A stretch of DNA of 34,429 bases from Bacteroidia bacterium. Lineage in GTDB: Bacteria; Bacteroidota; Bacteroidia; NS11-12g; UBA9320. Location of the stretch: the NCBI GenBank assembly GCA_017640445.1, contig JAEPQQ010000016.1, positions 17,419-51,847 of the forward strand, read 5' to 3'. Shown in pieces: positions 17,501-23,696 of this stretch (the stretch's first letter is position 1; each line of letters opens with the position of its first letter). The notes below the pieces were generated by a model. It was given only the letters and a program-made list of their open reading frames with translations. It did not search any database and was not told the origin of the DNA. Made by a program: the position numbers and the translations under genes.

Positions 17501-18400
17501 AACGAAGCAGTTAACGTTGGTGCTACCATGTTCAACCGACTTGAGTGGGTTACATACGACAAAGAAACCGAAGCCGTATACCTGACCGAAACAGGTCGTG
17601 ACAACCCTGGTAGCCGATGGGCTGACGAAGACGCAAAAGGGGCGGTTCACGCCAATCACACGGTTGCACGAGCTACTGCGCAAGGTACTACTCCAAACAG
17701 CGGCGACTACTGGGATTACTATGGACGGGTTCTTAAGTTTGACCCTGCCACTGACGAGGTAAGCGTTTTGATTGAAGGTGGCCCTTATTCGGCAACTTCT
17801 CCGTCGATATCTACGTATCCAACGAATCACTTGTCAAACCCTGACGGTCTTTCTTCCATGATCATCAATGACCGACCATACCTCATCATTTGCGAGGACC
17901 TAAACGGAACTTCTCATGGTCGTGTTCCTGCTGGTGTAAGCAACCGAACATGTGAACTGTACATGCTTGACCTTACAAAAACTAACCCAACACTTGACGA
18001 CCTTGTTCGAATTGGTGTTGGACCAGTTGGTTCTGAGATCACAGGTGCCTGCCCAACTCCAGATGGCAAAACGCTATTGGTTAACTCTCAACATCCAAAC
18101 GCTGGAAACCCGTTCCCCTACAACTACTCATTAACCTATGCCTTAACTGGTTTTGATCTTGACAAACTGGTTTCGGCTCGCGAGCTTGAGAAAAAGAACG
18201 AGGCGTTTGTTATTTATCCGAACCCAACTCAGGGCAAGGTTTCATTCGACGAAACACTCAATGTTGCCTTGTATGGAAATGATGGTCGAATCCTTCAGGT
18301 ATTTGAGGCAGTAAATAAAATAGACATTTCGAACTACGCTAAAGGTATTTACTACCTGCGTAACGAAGAAGGAGCTACTAAAAAAGTTATTCTAAACTAA
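14555..18400 (+). CDS. T9SS-exported PhoX-like protein with nested choice-of-anchor I and lamin-tail domains
   Basis: A 1281-residue secreted protein. A signal peptide covers residues 1-20 (cleavage after GRA). Residues 24-289 match the first part of a PhoX/DUF839 phosphatase propeller: NHE at 96-98, NCGG with Cys157, AEEW with Glu172-173, GRQAFEGG with Glu246. Residues about 290-960 are a different propeller, the choice-of-anchor I type (SPxG and ANEG repeats; VTANEGDARDYDGF near 761). Inside it, about 466-655, is a lamin-tail-type beta sandwich (SEYGEGSSNNKYLEIYN). PhoX sequence resumes at about 966-1200 (FNRLEWVTYDK, YGRVLKFDP, NPDGLSSM). Residues 1217-1281 are a T9SS type A sorting domain (YPNPTQGKVSF). 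Predicted role: surface or extracellular phosphoesterase; the His of the HE motif is Phe here, so activity is unproven. Confidence 0.9.
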   Translation: MKRITLLLTLCVLSYVVGRAQVKFDPQIDVNFVTDTVSYPGAPLTYQILFRGGFDMVETTPTYGNPAGKVVSKSWNDFIGFTPDPTNESLGWISINHERIVADDKLGDGGGMTVFRVKRDPTSDTLIIVDQTLSDGRSGTFFNVDFVNFTGETGMNCGGIISLADGRIWTAEEWMRYSNDDIPDRDKTDFIIGQGTEAGQAATAGFPGFNGQKIEKYQNYNYMTEIDPREARAVRKQYNWGRQAFEGGVVLEDNKTVYLGVDNTPGFFSKFVADAPGDFTQGKTYVYRHNDQQLRLNHFSSELNTFAEISAFDAVNNRIYSTNSGSNGVTVFSLIDGMVDSIGFIDLSSYGEAPTSVAVSNGVLAVAMPNAVGTLNGKVLFYDKDYTKLNEVTVGVLPDMLTYTPDGKYVVVANEGEPNDEYTIDPEGTISVIDVSNGAANATVENAGFAGVTIPTDVRIFGQREGSASELFFSEYGEGSSNNKYLEIYNGTGSEIDLSDYAFPNVGNDPTTVGEYEFWNSFPANAKIADGETYIIAHPSADATILAKANHTFTYLSNGDDGFCLVKGGTWNDADNDGNRDAGEVTGFIILDCVGDWNGDPGSGWDVAGVAAATKDHTLVRKGDASGNADWTAAAGTTAENSEWIVKANEDWSNLGMHALVVKSTPEQDMEPEYVAVSTDSKTAYVACQENNAIAVVDIATATISKVIALGFKDYSLAKNAIDASDKDDSIGNFNPYANVFGMYQPDAIAIANIGGTDYIVTANEGDARDYDGFSEEVRVDDLTLDPTAFPNAAELQKKENLGRLKTTTTLGDIDGDGDYDQIYSYGARSFTIWDTDGNIVFDSENEFGRILAENYPDNYAFSRDDDKASEPESVTIGTIDGKTFAFIGLERATGVMVYDITDPAKAKFVQYYNKNENDLSPEGLIFVSRTESTNGTAYLISTNEAFGSYGGSVSAYSITGFDGKKWVEINNQDLDKMLHYQNEAVNVGATMFNRLEWVTYDKETEAVYLTETGRDNPGSRWADEDAKGAVHANHTVARATAQGTTPNSGDYWDYYGRVLKFDPATDEVSVLIEGGPYSATSPSISTYPTNHLSNPDGLSSMIINDRPYLIICEDLNGTSHGRVPAGVSNRTCELYMLDLTKTNPTLDDLVRIGVGPVGSEITGACPTPDGKTLLVNSQHPNAGNPFPYNYSLTYALTGFDLDKLVSARELEKKNEAFVIYPNPTQGKVSFDETLNVALYGNDGRILQVFEAVNKIDISNYAKGIYYLRNEEGATKKVILN

Positions 18401-18427
18401 GCCTAGCTGATTGCGTAAGTTTTTCTT

Positions 18428-18452
18428 AGCCCCGAGGGATCGGGGCTTTTCC
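18428..18452 (+). terminator. Terminator after the PhoX-like gene
   Basis: AGCCCCGA and TCGGGGCT form an 8-base-pair GC-rich stem around a GGGA loop, followed by TTTT. The next start codon is only 16 bases later, so some read-through into the peroxidase gene is likely. Confidence 0.85.
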
Positions 18453-18467
18453 TATTTTTAAGAATGT

Positions 18468-20273
18468 ATGAAACTAAAAAACGTTTTTCTTGTAATTACC
18501 CTTTTGAGCTTGTTTGGTTTTCTTCACAAAGAAGGACCCAAACCCAATGTGGCGGTTGAGAAGGCCTATTTAAACGGCTTAGATGAACTGCTCGGTAAGC
18601 TCGATTCTTTTCATTCCGAAGTTGATGAAAAAAGCCTTTCATTGAGCTTTTACCAAGATGTGCGTGGGAGTTTTAAGGCAATAGAGTTTTTGTTGGCACA
18701 AATCGACCACGAGTTTTATCTGAAATATGTCAATGGAGCACCACTTCCAAAGCTCGAAAAGAACGTGCCTGATTTACGCGTACTTGACCCTCAGGGTTTC
18801 CAGGTAATCGACGAATTAGTTATTGAAACACCTAATGCCGACTTCGAGTCCATACTGGTCTATACAAATAAGCTTGAAGCTGCGCTCCAACAAAGCCGCA
18901 AACTGCACAGGGAGGTTCGTTTCTCCAACGAACTTATTCTCACTGCAGTACAACATCAGATGCTCCGAATCTATGCATTGGGCGTTACAGGGTTTGATAC
19001 ACCTGGCAGCCTGTTGGGTCTGGAAGATGCTATCGCAAGTCTTGAATCCATGGCTTCATACATCGAACAATGCGAAGCACTCCAGGCGGAAAAAGTTTCG
19101 ATTAGTCTGCTCAGGGCAGCTGACTACATCAGCCACCATAACGACTTTGACGGGTTTGACCGACTCACGTTTTACAAAGATTACTGGCAGCCCGCTTATT
19201 CGCAAATTATTGTGCTTTATGAAAAAAACCAGGTTCGAAGAGCGGACGAGGTAAATCCATTTCCAATTGAGGTTCGATACTCAGAGCCTCATTTGTTTAC
19301 AACCAATTTCTTTAACAAACAGGCGTTTATCGACTTTCCGGAATCCATGGCAACTGAAGCAACTGTTAACCTGGGCAAACGCCTCTTTTTTGACCAAGGT
19401 CTATCGTCAACCGGTACTATGTCTTGTGGTTCGTGTCACAACCCAAAACTTGGATTTTCCGACGGAAAGGCCAAGAGCGATGCGTCGAATGGCTATACCT
19501 CGGTTATGAGAAATTCTCCCGGACTGGTAAACGCCATTTACACCAAAGGTTTTTTCTATGATCTGCGTGCTCCAAAACTTTCCCAGCAATTTGAACATGT
19601 AATCTTTAGCGAAGATGAGTTCAACACTTCCCTGATTGATATTCTCGACAAACTGTCCGGTTCCGATTACATTAAAGCGTTTAAAAAGTGTTTTCCAGGA
19701 CATACCAGTAACCCTGTGAACCCATATACGTTTAAGGTTGCCCTTTCGGCGTATGTTTCCTCTCTCACAAGCTACAATTCGAGTTTCGACCGTTTTATGC
19801 GCGGTGAGACAAATGAGCTCTCCGACAGCGTCAAAAATGGTTATAACTTGTTTATGGGTAAGGCCGCATGTGGCACCTGCCACTTCGCACCTTCTTTTGC
19901 GGGACTCGTTCCTCCTTATTTCAATGATAGCGAAACGGAGGTATTAGGTGTTCCGGAAACGAAGGACTACCAGCAAATGAACCTGGATCCAGGTCGATAT
20001 TCGGACAAAAGGCCGAAGGAGCGCATATCTTTTTACAAAAACTCGTTTAAGACCACTACGGTTCGGAACGTATCCAAAACCCAACCGTACATGCACAATG
20101 GTGTGTTCGACTCGCTCGAAGAGGTTGTAGAGTTTTACAATCACGGAGGAGGAGCCGGTCATGGATTTGATGTACCTCACCAAACGCTGGCTGCCGATAG
20201 CCTCCATCTAACCGAACCTGAAACCAGGTTCCTGATCCACTTCATGAAATCGTTGGAGGAAGACGTTTATTAA
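18468..20273 (+). CDS. Di-haem cytochrome c peroxidase (MauG/CcpA family) with N-terminal helical domain
   Basis: Exported di-haem enzyme of the bacterial cytochrome c peroxidase/MauG family, which reduces hydrogen peroxide with electrons from small c-type cytochromes or oxidises a partner protein. A hydrophobic N-terminus (7-18) is a signal or anchor. Residues 25-255 are a helical domain found in front of many Bacteroidota members. The first haem site CGSCH is at 320-324 and the second, CGTCH, at 468-472. PYMHNGVF near 540 supplies a probable Met ligand, and LEEVVEFYNHGG follows it, both family signatures. At 601 residues it is longer than classic CcpA (about 320) because of the N-terminal domain. 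It follows the PhoX-like gene directly, so the two may act at the same site. Confidence 0.92.
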   Translation: MKLKNVFLVITLLSLFGFLHKEGPKPNVAVEKAYLNGLDELLGKLDSFHSEVDEKSLSLSFYQDVRGSFKAIEFLLAQIDHEFYLKYVNGAPLPKLEKNVPDLRVLDPQGFQVIDELVIETPNADFESILVYTNKLEAALQQSRKLHREVRFSNELILTAVQHQMLRIYALGVTGFDTPGSLLGLEDAIASLESMASYIEQCEALQAEKVSISLLRAADYISHHNDFDGFDRLTFYKDYWQPAYSQIIVLYEKNQVRRADEVNPFPIEVRYSEPHLFTTNFFNKQAFIDFPESMATEATVNLGKRLFFDQGLSSTGTMSCGSCHNPKLGFSDGKAKSDASNGYTSVMRNSPGLVNAIYTKGFFYDLRAPKLSQQFEHVIFSEDEFNTSLIDILDKLSGSDYIKAFKKCFPGHTSNPVNPYTFKVALSAYVSSLTSYNSSFDRFMRGETNELSDSVKNGYNLFMGKAACGTCHFAPSFAGLVPPYFNDSETEVLGVPETKDYQQMNLDPGRYSDKRPKERISFYKNSFKTTTVRNVSKTQPYMHNGVFDSLEEVVEFYNHGGGAGHGFDVPHQTLAADSLHLTEPETRFLIHFMKSLEEDVY

Positions 20274-20341
20274 ACCCGCTTAACATTCTGATAATGAACG
20301 GCCCCACCATAAATAGCATTTCCGTATGACAAGGGAAACAG

Positions 20342-20368
20342 TTGGGTAATAAGGTAGCAAGACCTTTG
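20342..20368 (+). promoter_or_regulatory. Candidate promoter of the 20432-23647 operon
   Basis: TTG at 20342-20344, a 16-base spacer and GACCTTTG at 20361-20368 (seven of eight to TAnnTTTG). Transcription would begin near 20375, close to or at the small leader frame at 20373. Confidence 0.35.
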
Positions 20369-20372
20369 TCGT

Positions 20373-20435
20373 ATGATTGTTAAAATACTGATCAAATACC
20401 TATTCCAGAACTACTATCATTTCTTACGCAAATGA
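20373..20435 (+). CDS. Possible 20-residue leader peptide overlapping the phosphoesterase start
   Basis: ATG at 20373 opens a 20-codon frame of a basic, hydrophobic, aromatic peptide (begins MIVKILIKYLF, ends in HFLRK). Its TGA overlaps the ATG of the next gene in the arrangement ATGA, a classic translational coupling geometry. Too short to judge by coding statistics; it may be a chance frame or a coupling leader. Confidence 0.3.
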   Translation: MIVKILIKYLFQNYYHFLRK

Positions 20436-21274
20436 AACGACGTAAACTGGAACTCGCTGTCATTTCAGATGTTCACCTTGGAACGTATGGTTGTCGTGCC
20501 GAAGAGGTTTTACATTACCTCAAAAGCATACGACCCAAAACCCTGATTCTCAACGGTGACATCATTGATGTTTGGCAGTTCAAAAAGAAGTACTGGCCCA
20601 GTTCACATACCAAGGTACTTAAAGAGGTTCTAAACCTCGCGAGTAAGGGAACACAGATATACTTTCTTCCGGGTAACCACGATGAGGTGTTTCGCCGGTT
20701 TGTAGGGTATAAGGTTGGCAATATTCATATTGAAAACAAGGTGGTTTTGAATCTCGATGGAAAGAAGGCCTGGTTTTTCCACGGTGACGTTTTTGACGTG
20801 ACCATGCAACACTCCAGATGGCTTACCAAACTGGGGTCTGTAAGTTACGATCTACTGATCTGGTTGAACTACAAAGTAAATCGAGTGCTCACCCTGTTCG
20901 GGCGCGAAAAAATCTCCTTCTCAAAAAAGGTAAAAAACGGGGTTAAAAGTGCTGTTAAGTACATTAATCAGTTCGAACGTATATGTGCCGATATAGCCAT
21001 TGACAAAAGCTACGATTATGTAGTATGTGGCCATATTCATCAACCCGAAATTCGCCGTATAGAGAACAAAAAAGGTGTTACAACATATTTAAACAGCGGT
21101 GATTGGGTTGAAAACCTATCTGCTCTTGAATACAATAAGAAGGAATGGTCAATTGTTTACACCGCCATTACAGCTTCGGAGATGAAGGGCCCCGACGAAT
21201 ATGGTGAAATGGATCAAAAAGCATTGTTCCAGGCTATGTTGGAAGAGTTTCAAATCGACATGGCTCAATCGTGA
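20432..21274 (+). CDS. LpxH-like metallophosphoesterase (UDP-2,3-diacylglucosamine diphosphatase family)
   Basis: Calcineurin-like metal-dependent phosphoesterase, 280 residues. The metal motifs are complete: SDVHLG at 12-17 (Asp13, His15), NGDIID with Asp43, GNHDE at 81-85, HGD at 118-120 and GHIH at 200-203. This set is the one of LpxH/LpxH2-type enzymes, which hydrolyse the pyrophosphate of UDP-2,3-diacylglucosamine in lipid A synthesis. A true LpxH role is plausible, but the closest families include several paralogues with other phosphodiester substrates. It is the first enzyme gene of a close-packed trio, and its TGA overlaps the GTG of the next gene (GTGA). Context suggests an envelope glycolipid task. 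Confidence 0.88.
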   Translation: MKRRKLELAVISDVHLGTYGCRAEEVLHYLKSIRPKTLILNGDIIDVWQFKKKYWPSSHTKVLKEVLNLASKGTQIYFLPGNHDEVFRRFVGYKVGNIHIENKVVLNLDGKKAWFFHGDVFDVTMQHSRWLTKLGSVSYDLLIWLNYKVNRVLTLFGREKISFSKKVKNGVKSAVKYINQFERICADIAIDKSYDYVVCGHIHQPEIRRIENKKGVTTYLNSGDWVENLSALEYNKKEWSIVYTAITASEMKGPDEYGEMDQKALFQAMLEEFQIDMAQS

Positions 21275-22293
21275 AGATTCTTTACGGTATACAATGCACA
21301 GGAAATGGTCACATTACGAGATCAATCGATCTGGTTAAGGAACTCAAGAAACACGCGGAGGTTGATGTATTAACCAGTGGAAGTCACTCCGAGGTGTCTC
21401 TTCCCTTTGCCGTCAAATTCCCCCTCAAAGGCCTGTCGTATTACTTTGGCAAACATGGAAGTTTCGACCTGCTCAAAACCGCTTTTAGAAACAACGCGGT
21501 CCGCTTCTTACGCGAATTAAGAAGTGTTCCCGTTGGCGAGTATAACATGGTTATTTCTGATTTTGAACCGCTTACCGCCTGGTCGGCAAAGCGTAAAACC
21601 ATTTACAGCGTATCTCTAAGTAACCAGGCTTCTCTTACCTATAAAGACGTTCCAAAGCCCTCGGCCATTCGACCATTATCTAAATGGTTTATTCGTTCAT
21701 TCTGTGGCACCAATCAACGTTACGGCTTGTTCTACAAAAAGTATAACAACAGCCTGTTCTATCCTCCAATACGTGAAGAGGTTCGTTCATTGAAGCCATC
21801 CGTTGAAAACTACAACGTGGTGTATCTCCCTTTTTACGGTGATAACCGGATACTGGAAACACTCTCGTTGTTCCCAAAGGAACATTGGGTGGTTTTTTCG
21901 AAACACACCAAACATGCCTATCAACAACATAACGTGGAGGTTTTACCCATCTCAAACGACGCGTTCCTGCATGCCCTTCAAAACTGCAAAGGAGTTATTT
22001 CCAGCGCCGGTTTTGGCACTACTTCAGAAGCATTGTATCTAAAAAAGAAACTGTTGGTAATTCCGATGAAAAATCAGTACGAACAGCAGTGCAATGCGTA
22101 TGCCCTCGAACAGTTCGGAGTTACCCGGCTCAGTACTCTGCGTCCGACGGTTGCAGAATCCATACAGACTTGGCTCGACTCTGAAACCGTACCTGATGTT
22201 GCGTTTGAAAATGAAAACCGAAAAATCGTGCACCGCATCTTAACCGATTACATTTCTTACTTTGAGACACGCAGAACTAAATTACCTGAATAA
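21271..22293 (+). CDS. Glycosyltransferase of GT28/MJ1255-like type
   Basis: GT-B-fold glycosyltransferase, 340 residues, cytosolic or peripheral to the membrane. The N-terminal domain begins ILYGIQCTGNGHITRS (3-18), whose Gly-Asn-Gly-His loop is typical of GT28 enzymes such as MurG. The C-terminal nucleotide-sugar site is at 243-281: ISSAGFGTTSEAL followed by LVIPMKNQYEQQCNA, with the Glu-Gln-Gln-x-Asn pattern that holds the donor. It resembles the MJ1255/VC2487 group of uncharacterised transferases. It starts at a GTG inside the stop of the phosphoesterase gene and its end overlaps the next gene by 32 bases, so the three are one operon. Donor and acceptor sugars are unknown; a glycolipid product is inference. 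Confidence 0.88.
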   Translation: MKILYGIQCTGNGHITRSIDLVKELKKHAEVDVLTSGSHSEVSLPFAVKFPLKGLSYYFGKHGSFDLLKTAFRNNAVRFLRELRSVPVGEYNMVISDFEPLTAWSAKRKTIYSVSLSNQASLTYKDVPKPSAIRPLSKWFIRSFCGTNQRYGLFYKKYNNSLFYPPIREEVRSLKPSVENYNVVYLPFYGDNRILETLSLFPKEHWVVFSKHTKHAYQQHNVEVLPISNDAFLHALQNCKGVISSAGFGTTSEALYLKKKLLVIPMKNQYEQQCNAYALEQFGVTRLSTLRPTVAESIQTWLDSETVPDVAFENENRKIVHRILTDYISYFETRRTKLPE

Positions 22294-23647
22294 AAATGAG
22301 GCTATATCTCCGTATTATCCACTTCCCAAAAAGTTTCAATGGGGAATTGGGATATCTGCTTATCAAACGGAAGGAGCAACCAATCTGGGCGGTCGCGGCC
22401 CCAGCATTTGGGACAATTTTCCAAGTTCAAAGATAAAAGGCGGAGCAACCGCAGAACGGGCGTGTAATTTCTATGAAAACTACCCCATTGATATTGGCAT
22501 GGCCGATTGGTTGGGTATAGAAAACTTCAAAACGTCCATTAGTTGGTCGAGAATATTACCTACAGGACGAGGAAAAATAAACCGGGAGGGTTTGGGCTTT
22601 TACGACCGAGTTACAGATGAGTTACTCGCTCGCAACATCAAACCCTGGTACGTACTGTACCACTGGGATTTACCCCTTGAATTACAACGTCTTGGGGGGT
22701 GGGCAAACCGGGAAACGGTCAACTACTTTCTCGAGTATCTCGAAATCTGCCATAGACATTTTGGCGATCGCATTGACAACTGGATCGTTTTTAACGAACC
22801 ACTCGTTTTTGTTGGGGCCGGCAACTTTCTGGGCATTCATGCCCCGGGATCGGTAGGACTTAAGAACTTTTTACCTTCTGCCCACCATGTGAACCTGGCT
22901 AACGGACTTGGCATTAAACAACTACAAGCTCTCGGGGCAAACAATGTTGGGAGTTCACTTTCATTCACCAGTATTCACCCGGTTGACAAATCCCGAGGAA
23001 ACCTGTCAGCTAAAAACCGGTTTCACCACCTTGTTAATCACTTGTTTTTGGACCCTATCTTAGGGAAAAACTACCCTCTCGATGAACTGCCTTTTCTATA
23101 CCGTATGACTCCTTATATTGAGCCTACTGACATGAATGCTATGGCCTGTAACCCTGACTTCATTGGCGTTCAGGTATATACGCGCGAGGTAGTTAAGAAC
23201 CACTGGTTTATGCCGCATATGCGTGCTCGTGTAGTGCCCGCTCAAAAAAGAAAAGTAGATACAACAAGCCTGGGTCAGGAAGTTTACCCGTTGGCGGTAA
23301 GGGAGATCCTTGATTGGCTAAGTGAACACCTAAAAGACCTTTCTACCGATTTGTTCATCACAGAGTGTGGCATTAGTAAAGCGGAAACCTTCCGCCGTCA
23401 CCCGGTTAACGATTCCTATCGAATATCCTACTACAAAGAAGTGCTCGATTCGATCAAACCACATGTCGACTCTGAACGGGTTAAAGGTATGTTTCTTTGG
23501 AGCCTAATGGACAACTTTGAGTGGGCCGAAGGCTACACTTCCCCGTTTGGTTTGTTTCACGTTGACTTTGATACCCTTGAGCGAAATCCTAAAAAATCGG
23601 CTTTTTGGATCAGAGAACTTATTGGTCGTTGCCGCAACCCCTTGTAA
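22262..23647 (+). CDS. Glycoside hydrolase family 1 enzyme
   Basis: GH1 (beta-glucosidase-type) TIM barrel, 461 residues, without a signal peptide and therefore predicted cytosolic. The acid/base Glu179 lies in FNEP (177-180) and the nucleophile Glu368 in ITECG (366-370), where the family usually has ITENG. Other landmarks are SAYQTEG (32-38), YHWDLP (133-138), a QVYTR segment near 304 replacing the usual NYYTR, and DNFEW (417-421). Start: an in-frame TAA at 22241 and no in-frame ATG or GTG leave TTG 22262, inside the preceding gene; an ATG at 22297 is in another frame. The unusual residues and glycosyltransferase context leave open that it transfers rather than hydrolyses sugar. Confidence 0.93.
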   Translation: MRHAELNYLNKNEAISPYYPLPKKFQWGIGISAYQTEGATNLGGRGPSIWDNFPSSKIKGGATAERACNFYENYPIDIGMADWLGIENFKTSISWSRILPTGRGKINREGLGFYDRVTDELLARNIKPWYVLYHWDLPLELQRLGGWANRETVNYFLEYLEICHRHFGDRIDNWIVFNEPLVFVGAGNFLGIHAPGSVGLKNFLPSAHHVNLANGLGIKQLQALGANNVGSSLSFTSIHPVDKSRGNLSAKNRFHHLVNHLFLDPILGKNYPLDELPFLYRMTPYIEPTDMNAMACNPDFIGVQVYTREVVKNHWFMPHMRARVVPAQKRKVDTTSLGQEVYPLAVREILDWLSEHLKDLSTDLFITECGISKAETFRRHPVNDSYRISYYKEVLDSIKPHVDSERVKGMFLWSLMDNFEWAEGYTSPFGLFHVDFDTLERNPKKSAFWIRELIGRCRNPL

Positions 23648-23670
23648 CTACTGGTTTATTCTGAATTTTG
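23642..23670 (+). promoter_or_regulatory. Candidate promoter of the LamG/Cys-repeat gene
   Basis: TTG at 23642-23644, an 18-base spacer and GAATTTTG at 23663-23670 (seven of eight to TAnnTTTG). The start codon is 27 bases downstream. The TTG overlaps the last codons of the GH1 gene. Confidence 0.45.
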
Positions 23671-23696
23671 TAACATTGTGTTAAATCTTAACGCAT

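Noticed and set aside
22297..22340. ATG after the glycosyltransferase stop as GH1 start
   Set aside because: It is in a different frame from the GH1 sequence; only TTG 22262 lies in frame after the last stop.
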